In this document: positions 32,200 to 43,705 of the stretch, one piece after another | How positions within the stretch are numbered: position 1 is the stretch's first letter | Layout of the letters: each line of letters begins with the position of its first letter | Source: Azadirachta indica | Lineage: Eukaryota > Streptophyta > Magnoliopsida > Sapindales > Meliaceae | Assembly: GCA_022749755.1 (NCBI GenBank) | Contig: CM040445.1 | Coordinates: 13,227,182-13,291,181, forward strand | Direction: 5' to 3' | Length of the DNA: 64,000 bases | Notes under the pieces: generated by a model | Seen by the model: the letters and a program-made list of their open reading frames with translations, nothing else | Database searches by the model: none | What the model was told of the DNA's origin: nothing | Made by a program: the position numbers and the translations under genes

Positions 32200-33607
32200 G
32201 TTGGTCTAACGTCTGCTGCTGGACTGAGTCACCGAAGATATTTCTTCAAGCTAATTGTAATTTGTTTGTACTTTAAGAAGATAAGAAAAATGAATAATGC
32301 TCTTGAAGAAGCCAGATATTTTGGAAATTAAAGGATTCCGTGAGATTTGGGAGATTGAATATTGTTCAAATATTGCCGAAATTTGGACTTATTGCATATA
32401 TGCTAATTATAATAATATGCCACGAATTATGAAATTACTAGTTAAGTAATTATCAAATACAAGTAACTAATATTAGACTAGTCGTCAAACAAACATGCAT
32501 TTTAACTGTTGTGAATTGAATAAAAATATTTAATAATTCCAAACACGTTCTTAACTAATTAAAGAAGATGTATGAATTAAAAACAACTCTAAATAAATTC
32601 TAAATATAATGTTCAAAATGGTATAACTTTTCATATATTTCTCTCCCTTATTTCGTCCACTTAATGTAAGGAAGAAAACCTAAATTAATTAATCAAAGTT
32701 GTATTGGGAAATTAAGTGAAAACTAACAATATTTTCTTAATTAATTAACTATCACGAACACATCAAATATGAATATGGAAAATTCGTACTAAACTCAACT
32801 ATGGTTTTTTTTTTTTAATATAAATATTATAAACTTTGATTTTGAATACACAAAACATCAACTGTTTCGTTCTAATATACAAATCTTTAGACAACAAAAT
32901 TCTATGAATTGGACAAGATACAATTGGAAAAAATTGGAAAAAAATTACATATTAAATATTTTAATTTAAAAACATTAATTGTTTGAATTTTTTAGAAAAT
33001 CAAATACATGACTCAACGCAATCAACAACGAAGAAAAACTCATCAATAGATATTTACATGTTTATCCTTGAAAATTTTGAATTTGACTCTACCTGATTTT
33101 CTTTAGTTGATGAAGAAATTTTATTGTGGTTAGCAGGAGAATGAACGGGGAGATTTCTTCGCACAAATCGATGTATTATATTGTATAATTTATATATTTT
33201 TGTGCGTCTTTCATTACATTAAGTCGTTATTTATTTTATTAATATTTGTGCTTTTGTTCTTCTAATATTTTTATGTCACAGTTTGTACATATATATATAT
33301 ATATATATATTCACAAGACGCACTGGGGGAATTAAACTCAATAATTAAATACAAAGAATTAGCAAACACTTTATTATTTGCATAATCTCCTCCCTCCTTT
33401 TGCAAAATGCATGCAAAAGAAAAAGGAAGAATACACAGCACACGTACAAGAATATTAAACATACAACATTTATTTTTTTGAGCATGGTTGTAAGCGAAAT
33501 AAGTTCATCAGAGTGATTCTGTATTACAATCGATCCGTTATTAGCTAATTTATTAATTTAATCAGGAAAAGCTTCAATCTCTTTCTCGTGATTTCATTCC
33601 CGAAGAT
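32200..33607. other. Intergenic between the two LTP copies
   Basis: AT-rich spacer with no supported gene. It contains the promoter of the intact LTP near its left end, an AT microsatellite at 33289-33310 and the probable 3' flank of the broken copy. Confidence 0.55.
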
Positions 33608-34024
33608 TCAGTTCACCCTGCATACCCAGGCCAAAAAATAAAATTAGTGCGTTGAATATTTATACATATAACAGTCAAATAATTAAGAAGCAAAGCATCA
33701 TCGGAAGAAGTACGTACTTTGAGCAATCAATATCATGGGTAAGTGTAAAATTACAAATAGTTCCACAGATGCCAGGAAGCTTGTTAACACGATCGCAGTT
33801 GAGCCCTGGTATCATTGCAGTACCATTTTCGATACAATTATTACACTTAGTCGTACGATCTTCTGTTGTTTTTGCAGCAGCAGTGAGCGCTCTAAGCCTG
33901 TCGCAACAAGCCGGCAGCACAGCTCCTCCGATGACGCCGTAGCTGATGCATCAACGTGAGGCGCTGCAATCAACAACATGCCCATAACAAAAGCTGTGAA
34001 TGAAGAAGTACTAGCACTGGCCAT
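33608..34024 (-). pseudogene. Broken type-1 nsLTP (43-bp deletion, frameshift)
   Basis: This tandem relative of the intact LTP keeps the start, a signal peptide ending PHVDA, the splice sites (donor at 33717-33716, last exon 33617-33608 reading K-V-N-stop) and the later cysteines. Compared with the intact copy, a 43-bp stretch is missing between two ATGCA repeats, leaving one ATGCA at 33947-33951. The loss removes cysteines 1 and 2 and shifts the frame, so translation from the ATG ends at 33812. The downstream part, in the old frame, still reads PACCDRLR, PGLNCDRVNKLPGICG and DIDCSK. It also has CNNC where the family has CxC. The TATA box is lost at the aligned promoter position. The deleted part was not restored here. 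An allelic or assembly difference is possible but unlikely, given the repeat-flanked deletion. Confidence 0.88.
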
Positions 34025-34953
34025 GCGGATTAAAATTGATTACTGTGATATGTCGCTTTGTGATTCACTTTTCTCACAAACTGTAGTTGGTCCTACTGTA
34101 GATGTCGAGAATTTTGTCTGTTACATACCCCTTCGTTGGTCCAAGGGCTGCTGAAATTTCTTCTAGCACACTTCGTCGCACTTTCGTTAGCTAATTTGGC
34201 AAGTATACATATATATCAATGTTCAATATCAACTCACGGAATCTTTTTCCAGATAACTCTTAGATCTTCTTAGTTATCAATCAGTACAGTAGAGACGATA
34301 TCGAGAAACAGACAAATAATTGGCTTAACGTATTTGCCACTTGGTGATAATATTTGATCAAGTAAACAGCACGTCGAAAAGGATTCCCTGAATTGATTTT
34401 GGAAATTCGTAGCTAGTGAGTGTTGTTGAAAATTATACTTGTTGATATGCTAATGAAAAAGTTCCACCAAACGTATTTTTAGAAAATTAAAAATATTGCC
34501 CAAACAAATACTTTTATTTTGTTTTTGTAAGTTAATATTGTACTCGTACCACAAGTTGACATCAACACTATTGTAATTCACTTAATAATCTCCCTTTAGT
34601 AATCTGCTAATATGTAATGAATGAGAATTCTTTCCAGATGGCCTATTCTTTCTTTGTAAATTTCTAATATTGTCCACGATGAAATGGCAAATAGGAAATA
34701 TAACGTTACTGAAAGAACAATTAAGCCCAATGTTAGCCTTGTCAATCAAAGCCCAACCCAGCTACAGCCCACAACTTTTGGAATCCATTCTGTCGACCGA
34801 AACGGAAGTTTCTCTATCTACTACATAAGCAATTCCAAAACAAGAAATTCAATGATGCCGCCAGTTTCCACTCTAATTTTAAGGCAATTGGTTACGTTAA
34901 AACCCTAAACAACTCCTAATAAAATAAAGAAAAATTAACGTCTCCCAAACACA
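34025..34953. other. Intergenic between the LTP pseudogene and SNAPC4
   Basis: The divergent promoter region. The left part aligns with the intact LTP promoter (shared GTCGAGAATTTTG and CGTTGGTC). The right part holds the SNAPC4 leader with a telo-box. No other gene seen. Confidence 0.55.
34900..34908 (+). promoter_or_regulatory. Telo-box upstream of SNAPC4/MYB4R1
   Basis: AAACCCTAA lies about 45 bp before the ATG, probably in the 5' UTR or near the transcription start. Motif-based inference. Confidence 0.5.
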
Positions 34954-37900
34954 ATGTCTCGCCGGAATGATTGCGACGACGACGGAGATGACTTCTCCGG
35001 CAGTGAAAACGACAACGCTTTGGATGAAGATTTAGAAGCCTTAAGGAGAGCCTGTATGATCGTCGGCGCCGACCCCAATGACCTCGGCAACAGCGACCGC
35101 CATTCCCCCATCGCACCTTCATCTCCCTGCGGCAACGCTGGTGCCTGGAGTTCCGATGGCGAAGATGATCTTGCGCTGGTGCGAAACATCCAGAATCGTT
35201 TGGCATTGTCGGATGATGTGTGCCAGCCTTTGTCTCTGGAGGCTCTGTGTACACTGCCGCCGCCAGTTACTTCGGACGATGAAGAGGATGATTTCGAGAC
35301 TCTTAGAGTTATTCAGCAGCGATTTTCAGCCTATAATTCAACTGGCAAGTTTACAATTTTCTGATTTTTTAATTTTTCTGTTTGTTGTTCGTCATCTATC
35401 TCCCGTTTCTGCTCAGTATTGTACCTTTTATGTTAGTTTATAACAATTTTAATGCAGATACTACGAAGAGTGGTGTGGAGGATTTCTCACAGACTCAACA
35501 GCAGGTTCATGCGTCTAGTGTAGCTTCAGAGAACACAACTTCCAATAATTCATGTTTAAATATACTGAATGTTAATGCTGGTGAAGGGCTTAAAAAATCA
35601 AAAGAAACTTGTAAAAACGTAGACTTATTGAGGGACAAGGTGACCACAGAGCCTTGTGCTTCTGCTGAGTTGCCATGTCAATCAGATGTTAGCAGACTTT
35701 CTATAGTGCCACAGAAGCCTAGCTTCCCGAAATCTGCTCAGATGTTTATTGATGCCATTAAGAAGAATAGGGCCTGTCAAAAGTTTATCCGAAGTAAGTT
35801 GACTCAGATTGAATCAAGAATAGAGGAGAACAAGAAATTGAGGGAACGTGTAAAAATTCTTAAAGACTTTCAGGTTTCTTGCAGAAAAATAACTGGTCGA
35901 GCATTATCCCAGAAGAAGGATCCTCGTGTTCAATTAATTTCAGCACAGAAGTCAAGGAATTCAAAGGATTCAGAGGTAAAATTTTTCATTTGTTTTTTAA
36001 AATTGGCTTTCTGATGTATATTTCCTGTTGACATGTTCTTGGAGATAGAATTTAGACGTGGGTACGGATACCTCTTTTATTTTTCTATTTTTTAATATAG
36101 ATGTTGAAGTTATTATGATTACAAATGTTATCTAGGCATGCTATGAATTGGATAGTCCATGCCAAATGCTGATCCATGGACAATGTTCTAATACCTGATT
36201 CTGAAACTAGGATGCTCACATTTTATTTAAAAATCACTTTACACTTCCCCTTGTGTGTGCCCATTTGTAGTAAAAAGAAGAACGGAAAACAATGCTTGAT
36301 CTGTTGCATTTCAATTAGCTTGTCCCAAATCAATGAAAAGTGACCTTACCTTACTTTTGCTGATTGCTATATTGACGCGGGATGGTTTGAAATTTTACAC
36401 TCTTAAGACAGGTAAAAAGTTACTGTTTGATGCGTATTGGACTGGGAGTGATTAGATATTCATAGAATGGCATTTTGGTTGTAGATTTTGAGGACCCAAG
36501 AGCTGTTCCATTGGTGTGATTTTGAAATTTCTGCATTCTGGATTTGGATGGGTAAATGTTTTGTTGTACATTGAATCTAGGTGAGTATAAATTTTTCAAA
36601 TGGCATCAGTTTTGGGATTAAGGATGTAAAAGCTGTCAAATTTGGTAGTGTACCATAAGGAGCACTGGCTAAACATCCTGAAACCCAACTGAGTTGAATC
36701 TCTGAATTTGCTGATTACATCATTGGAGGTTGCTAATATGTAATCTAAGGTTGAAGACAGGATAAAACAGTCATTTAACACAAAGAGATTAGGGAAAGAA
36801 GAAATTGAAGTAGTAGTAATAAGAAAGAGAGCATGTTCCCTGTATGCTATATTTCCTTAAGATACCAAAAAGGTTTTGCTGGTTTTACTTTGTTATGTGT
36901 TTTAAAACAGTTTTCTTAAGGAAGCCCTTACATACTTAGACTTTCAACTGGTAGAGGATTTACTGTAGAGAGAGCATGAAAGTAAACAAGAGTAATATAG
37001 GGATTTTAAGCTTTGAAATATTTAAGCAAAATCCTAGTATTTTATATTTTTGACGGTAGTATGATAAAAATGACGGATTTGCACAAATTAAGGGTTTGAG
37101 AACTTTGATGTGAAGAAAAAGGAAAATAAGGTTTGAATTGAAAGTTGTGAAGTACACAGTTATTTTGAATAGCTTCCTTTGTAAATCTTCCCTTTGTTTC
37201 ATAAAAGTTCTTCTGCCCCTTTGCCCAGAAGAAAGAAAGAAGGTCATGCAAATAGTATTAGCATTATTCTAATTTCATTAATCAAAATCTAATAAACTAC
37301 TTAACTGCATAGGTATTGATAGTATCTTTTGTCTATTCTAATACTATGAAGATTGTGTTCGGTATTGCTTCTCTAGATGGAGCTTTTACAAAAAGCATTT
37401 TTACTGGTAAAGGTTTTATAAGTAGAGATTTTAAGAAACGTTGTTGCTTGTCTAGTTGTAAATCACAACATTTTGTTGAGAAATGTCTAGTTACATTGAA
37501 CAAAAGTTCTGTTACATAAAACAAGGTGTGTTGTGAGACAGGTACAATAGGATTGTAAGTAACATAATGGTGTTTTTGATAATATATTTATAAAATTAAA
37601 AAAAAAATCAAAAAGAGTTTGTCAAAGAAGCTGTGCAATAGCGTTTCTAATACTATGTAAACATTTTTTCTGGTTATGACCGACGGACCTGGCTAAAAGA
37701 GATAATAGTAATAGAGAATTTAACATTAGAAAACTCTTTTTATGAATAGATAGGCCAAATGACATGGGCATAGTATCCTTAAATCCACAAGAATTGGAGA
37801 TATCAGACCAAATAAATGCCTAAAAACGCAAATTAGAGCAACTAAATTTCCAATGTCCTAATTTATAGGAACAGTTGAAACTACGGTTATTTCTGTACTG

Positions 37901-40900
37901 GTGTATATGATTTTATGCCTAATTAGTAGATTACTAAAACTTAAGATGGCATAGAAGTTTGAAAAACTCTCTTTTATGGCTAGAGCAAAACATCTCAGTT
38001 GTCAAAAATATTAAAACCTCCCAACATATATGATGATATTTTAACCTTCTTTGTGACATGTAAGACAATGGCATGAGTAATCTCATTTTATTATTTCCTT
38101 TCTCCTGTTTTGGTTATCGGTTGATATTAACATAGCATGCATCCTGGTTTATATAAAACTAACTTTGCGGTCTTTATTTTTCTTGCTTAATTGGTGGGTG
38201 TTTTTTGTGTTTGATTGCCAACTTGGTTGAGGTTTACAGAGATGTTCAGATTGGATTTCTTCATATACTCTTCTTTTTTGATTTTCAGGGTTTTCATTTT
38301 AACTGTTGTAGCTTGGTTGAGGTTTACAGTGGTTTCCAGACTGGATTTCTTGATATACTTGTATTTATTGTTTTGACTTTCTGGGGCTTCCTTTGGTAAG
38401 TGTTGTATGTTTTACTGCTGCAGGTTACAGATAAAAAGCCGTCTGCTATGAACTATGGCCCAGCTGAAAATTCTCATGTTGCTAATTATAGAATGGCACT
38501 GGAAAAATTTCCTCTTTCATTGCAGCGGAAAAAGTGGTCAAAGACAGAAAGTGAAAATCTTGGAAAGGGAATAAGACAACAGTTTCAAGAAATGGTGCTT
38601 CAATTTTCAGTGGATAGACTCAGGTATGCCTAGACATAGTCATTATCAGTTATCCTTTGAAAGCGTAAGCACTGACAATGCATGCTTTTCTTGAAAGTCA
38701 AATATGTAATTTGCACATCAGTATTTAGCAGAGGTAGTTTATCAAAATACTTTATAGTTGTACAATATATTCAACACAATTATGACAGGCATGTTGTTAT
38801 ATATTTACTATGAATAGCCAAGGTAATATGGATAAACTATGTTTAATAATATAAAAGTAAATAAATAAATAAATAAACAATCTCTATGAAAAGAATGGTG
38901 AGTCTAAATACATTCACAGAATTAATTTATGATTATAAGTTGTGGAGTGCCAAGCCTAAGGAGGGCCAGGCAAAAGGCATTTTTACCGTGGGATCTAACC
39001 TTCTAAGGTTGCTTCTTGAAGTCAATTTGAATATTGCGCTTAACATTGCTTTCTATTGTTTATGCTTTGTTTGCATTATTTAAGCATATTTATCTGGGCA
39101 TTTTTCAAATTCACAGTGTTGCAGAGGGATCTTCTGCAAATACAAACGGTTTGGATAACATTTTTGCATCAATAAAAGATCTTGACGTTACCCCAGAAAT
39201 GATTAGAGAATTTCTTCCTAAAGTTATTTGGAATCAGTTAGCTTCAATGTATGTTGAGGGTCGTTCTGGTGCAGAATGTGAAGCACGGTAAATACTATCT
39301 TAGCTGTATTCTTATGTACATTATTTAAAATTATAAAGCTTTTTTATAGCTGTAGCTTATTTTATTATTCATATTTTCTGATGTAGTATAATAATTGATC
39401 CAATTATGGAATTTGATGTGGAAATATGCTAAATTATTTTAAGGAATGTGTTGCTTCTCTAAGGATATGTGTAGGTACCTGTAATTACATTAAGGTGTAC
39501 TTTGCTCCATTAGGTTGCTTGTAATTTGCAAACTTTGCTCACTTTTCAATCACATTTGGAGCTCTTTGGATTTAGGGTCGGATTGGTCCACCTTTTCTAT
39601 ATTTTTTTTTTAATTGGGGCCACATGCTCGCAGGCCCCTTCTTCCACAAATTTACGACGTAGGCTCTGCCACTCTGCTTTTGGTATTTAATTTGGGTTAC
39701 CAGATTCTTTTGATTTACTCTATGTTTGTTTTTCTTTTATAATTGCATTTACAATTAACTCCAATCGTTGATGCTGTCAAATAAGAATGCTTCCTTGTTC
39801 TAGCTTTAACAATTCAAAGAGCAATCACCTTTATGTTTTTTCTATTTTTGACATATGTTCTAATTATTTAAATGTTTGAGTTTTTTGCTATTTTCACATC
39901 ATGGAAAAGAGAAGTGTCAAGATTTAATTTATATTATAAGCCAAAAAAAAAATTGTTTGTTTAATGGAATTAGAGATCAGGATATTGAAATATTGCTCCA
40001 AAGAGAGACTTGCAGAAATAGAAACCTTCTTGAGGGGAAGCTATGGGTTAAACGACAGTGTCTTGGTACCTGGGCCAGTTTTTAACTTGCTTTTCATGTT
40101 TATTGATTTTTCATGAAGCATGCATATTTTAACTGGCTTATCACCATGTCGTAATGCTATGGTTCTGTTCTTTTACCTCATGTTTATGGCTAACCCTTGC
40201 AGGTGGTTGAACCATGAAGATCCCCTAATTAATCACAATCCATGGACTGTCGAAGAGGATAAGAATCTTTTGCTTATCATTCAAGAAAAGGGGATTAATG
40301 ACTGGTTTGATATTGCAGTCTCATTGGGGACTAACAGGACCCCTTTTCAATGCTTGGCACGTTATCAAAGGAGTCTGAATGCATGCATGCTGAAAAGGGA
40401 ATGGACAGAGGAAGAGGATGACCAACTTCGGATTGCTGTAGAAGCCTTTGGTGACAGTAATTGGCAGTTTGTAGCTTCTACTTTAAAAGGACGGACTGGT
40501 ACTCAATGCTCAAATAGGTTAGTCAGCTGCTTTAAAAACTATTTGTGCTCATACTGTATTCGTACAATCAACTATGCAAAACTGGCAAAAAATTTTTATC
40601 TCATTGTTGAAGAAATAATGGTGAATTTACTACAGCAATGACTAAAATAAAATATAAACTAGTCGCAGGGCATGGCACCTGCATGTGCACTACGGAGAAC
40701 ATGACACATTGAAGCCCATTCTACAACTTATATGTACATCATTGACATAGAAACTCTTCATTGAAATTTTGTTATACATATCATGTAGTTATTGCTTGAA
40801 ACAATGGGCAAAATGATTTTACATGGGTACTGGAGTATGAAATGAATGTTTTGTCCTTGCAATGTGGTTTTTCTATTCAACCTGCCAGGATATAGCATAA

Positions 40901-43705
40901 TTGCATGAGGATATAATCAATAAAGGGTAGGACAAAAGACCTGCCAAATTGGATGGATATGGGAAATCAATAGAGCCTTAACAACTGAAATTGTATGTAA
41001 TGGTAGTCATACTGATCTATCATCAAACGGACCTGTTAATACACTCTGCTGATTCCATCATCAGTGAATGGGGATCAATTTCATGCTTGAACCAAACATT
41101 GAAATATATTCTCGTCTGAATTTCATTTCATACTTGCTACATTCTAGTCTCAATTGCATTCTAGCTACTAAATATAACCTATGCTTCTATGCTTTGTAGT
41201 CTTCCACTTCTCTTGACATATTCTGCATGGTGCTTGTCATTTGGTCAGATCTACTATTTTTTATTATGCAACTGTCAGGCAGTTGCACAGTGAAAATCTT
41301 TTTTCCTTGCAGATACTCCTTGATGTAATCAAAATGTATTATTTTTGGTTTTCCTTCTCTTTTCATCGAGTTCCATGTCAAGTGATGATAACTGATGATT
41401 TATGCTTTGTCTTAATATTTTTCTCAAAGAATTAGCAGTTTTTTTTTTTTCATTTTAAAGCTTATCAAATAACTTACCGCCCTAATTTTGTGATATACAG
41501 ATGGAATAAAACACTTCACCCAATGAGGCAAAAAGTTGGGAGGTGGACTCCTGATGAAGACAAATACCTTACTGTAGCTACGATGCTTTTTGGACCCAGG
41601 AACTGGAAGAAAATAGCTCAATTTGTGCCTGGTCGAACTCAAGTGCAATGTAGAGAAAGGTATCCTGAAGAATCTCATGTTCAATTTATATTTTGATTTG
41701 ACAAAAATTTAACTTGTTGCTCTGTTAGCAGGTGGGTCAATTCTTTAGATCCTTCGGTGAATCGGAGTAAATGGACTGTACAAGAGGACTTGAGGTTAGA
41801 AGCAGCGATTGAAGAGCATGGATACTGCTGGTCCAAGGTTGCTGCTGCTTTGCCTTCACGTACTGATAACCAGTGTTGGAGGTACGAAGTTTCAGATTTC
41901 ATAATTAGATTTATAAGTAGACAATCATAGAAATCAACTGTAGGCTGTAATTTTATCATTTCTCTATATGTCATGCATGTTGCCTGTACATTTCTCTGTC
42001 TGAATTTTGTTTTAACTGCATTTTGCTATGTTATAAGCAGGAGGTGGAAAGCATTGCATCCACATGAAGTGCCTTTGCGTCAAGCAGCTAGAAAGATGCA
42101 AAAGGCTGCTCTTATATGCAACTTTGTGGATCGGGAGCAGGAGCGCCCCGCCCTTGGTCCGAATGATTTTATTCCATTGGTGACGATAAACTTGGCACCT
42201 CAACTCGAGAATGTAAATTCATCTAAAAAGCGCAAAAGAAAATCAAGGTATTAATTTTAAACACTTATCTCTTCTATCATTCTTGACAGGCTATACAAGT
42301 ACTAATTTACATTACTTTTGTGCAGCAGAGAGCTGAAATCTGGGAAGGAAAAAGATGCTTGGTAAGTTGTCTCTTTGTTTCTTCCTTTTCTATAATTAGT
42401 CTTAAATTCCTAACATATATTAGAAAGTACTTACTGGTACATTTCTCCATGTCAGCTTTTTTTGCATTGATCATGCCTGTGAATTTTTTCGTTGTTTCTA
42501 TTTATTTTTGGATGTCATGCAGCAATGTTCGGAAGAAGGTTCAATCTGAAAGAGCTGTGGAAGATCCTCAAGTTTGTTCTGACGAAGTTTTACGAATGAC
42601 CAACTCTGATGAGATTGAAACCTGTGATAAGGATGATGCCACTCTAAAGAAGAAAACAGTGAAGCCACATTCAGGAAAGAAAAAGGTTAATAGTAGGCCT
42701 GATTCTGCAAAGAAGTCTTTAAAAAGAGGTTCAGAGAAGCAATATTGTGCAGAACTGGATGAATGCAATCAGGGTAATCTTCTGCAAAACCCTGAAAATT
42801 CCACTAGTAATGGTGAAGGTGAGAACTTCTCTTTGGTGGGCATTAATAAAGCCCAAAAACAGTACCATAAAATGAAAATATGTAATGAAACATCTGAAGA
42901 GTGCCATGGTGTTACATGTACTTCATGTCAACAAGATAGTTGCAATATGTCAAAATCTAGAAGCAAATCTTGTTCTAAGGACCTTTTACAAGCATCTGAT
43001 GGAGATGACATAACACTTGCTTGCTTTCTCCGTAACAAGTCAAAGAAGAGAAAGCTTGGCACTAAAACAGCTAAGCGGGCTTGTTCTCCCTCACGTAAGA
43101 AAAATATGGGATCTCTATCGCTTTCACAAGCAGTAGATCAACACGAAAATCAAATTCAAATGCCATCCCAAATGCAAAATGGGGAAGCTCACACAAGCTG
43201 CAATGGTGTTACTCCTGAATACACTTCACTGTGTGGCATGCAGTCCAGTCATTTAAAGGATATGCAAACCATGGGAGCTAATGACAAGAAATGTGCTGCA
43301 GAAAGTATAATAGAAGGTGGGTTTATAACATACCGTGAACCGGTGCTGGAACCAGCAACGAATGTTAATGTCAAAGATGATCTTGAAGTTGGGGATGCAA
43401 CTCTTGCTTGCTTGCAAAATAGATTATTACCCAACATGCCTTCAAGTCATTCAAAGGATATGCAGAAAGTTGTAGCCAGTGATAAGGAGCATGGTAGAGG
43501 AGATCTGGTCAACAGTGGAACTATTACCCTGCAGGAACCAGTGAGGGAGCAGATAAGCAATAAAACAGAAGGTGATGTAGATGCTGCTGATATTACACTT
43601 GCTTGCTGGCGCAATAAAGTGAAGAAATGCAATAAATTGGAAGGTGATGTAGATGCTGCTGACATTACACTTGCTTGTTTGCATAATAAATTGAAGAAAA
43701 GATAG
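34954..43705 (+). CDS. MYB4R1: snRNA-activating complex subunit 4-like protein (SNAP190/MYB4R1), 4.5 Myb repeats
   Basis: Ten exons: 34954-35344, 35458-35975, 38424-38623, 39117-39287, 40203-40517, 41501-41659, 41732-41881, 42041-42247, 42326-42361 and 42523-43705. They total 1110 codons with stop, or 1109 residues. An acidic N terminus rich in Asp and Glu is followed by a coiled region. A half Myb repeat (IWNQLASMYVEGRSGAECEARW, near residues 407-428) and four full repeats follow, with first tryptophans at W441, W494, W547 and W599. This is the Rh-Ra-Rb-Rc-Rd layout of SNAP190, the DNA-binding subunit that recognises snRNA promoters in the nucleus for Pol II and Pol III. The C-terminal region is Lys- and Ser-rich and repeats a TLAC motif. 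Intron 1 needs a GC donor (CTG|GCAAGT). Exon 9 has a NAGNAG acceptor (42326 or 42329). Intron 2 is 2.4 kb long. The gene is convergent with RACK1. Confidence 0.92.
38223..38360. repeat. Tandem duplication with 90-bp period in SNAPC4 intron 2
   Basis: TTGGTTGAGGTTTACAG followed by CAGAYTGGATTTCTT and ATATACT occurs at 38223 and again at 38313. The repeat lies 60-200 bp before the exon 3 acceptor. Confidence 0.85.
43571..43702 (+). repeat. 72-bp coding tandem repeat at the SNAPC4 C terminus
   Basis: GGTGATGTAGATGCTGCTGA begins at 43571 and again at 43643, each followed by TATTACACTTGCTTG or a near match. Each unit encodes about 24 residues around DAADITLAC. The second unit runs to the stop codon. 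Confidence 0.92.

Noticed and set aside
33675..33920. A second functional LTP starting inside the broken copy
   Set aside because: The frame starts without an ATG, lacks a signal peptide and lacks the first two cysteines, so it is the tail of a pseudogene.
34916..35254. Arg-rich minus-strand frames opposite SNAPC4 exon 1
   Set aside because: They are the antisense of an Asp/Glu- and Ser-rich coding exon; no promoter or homology.
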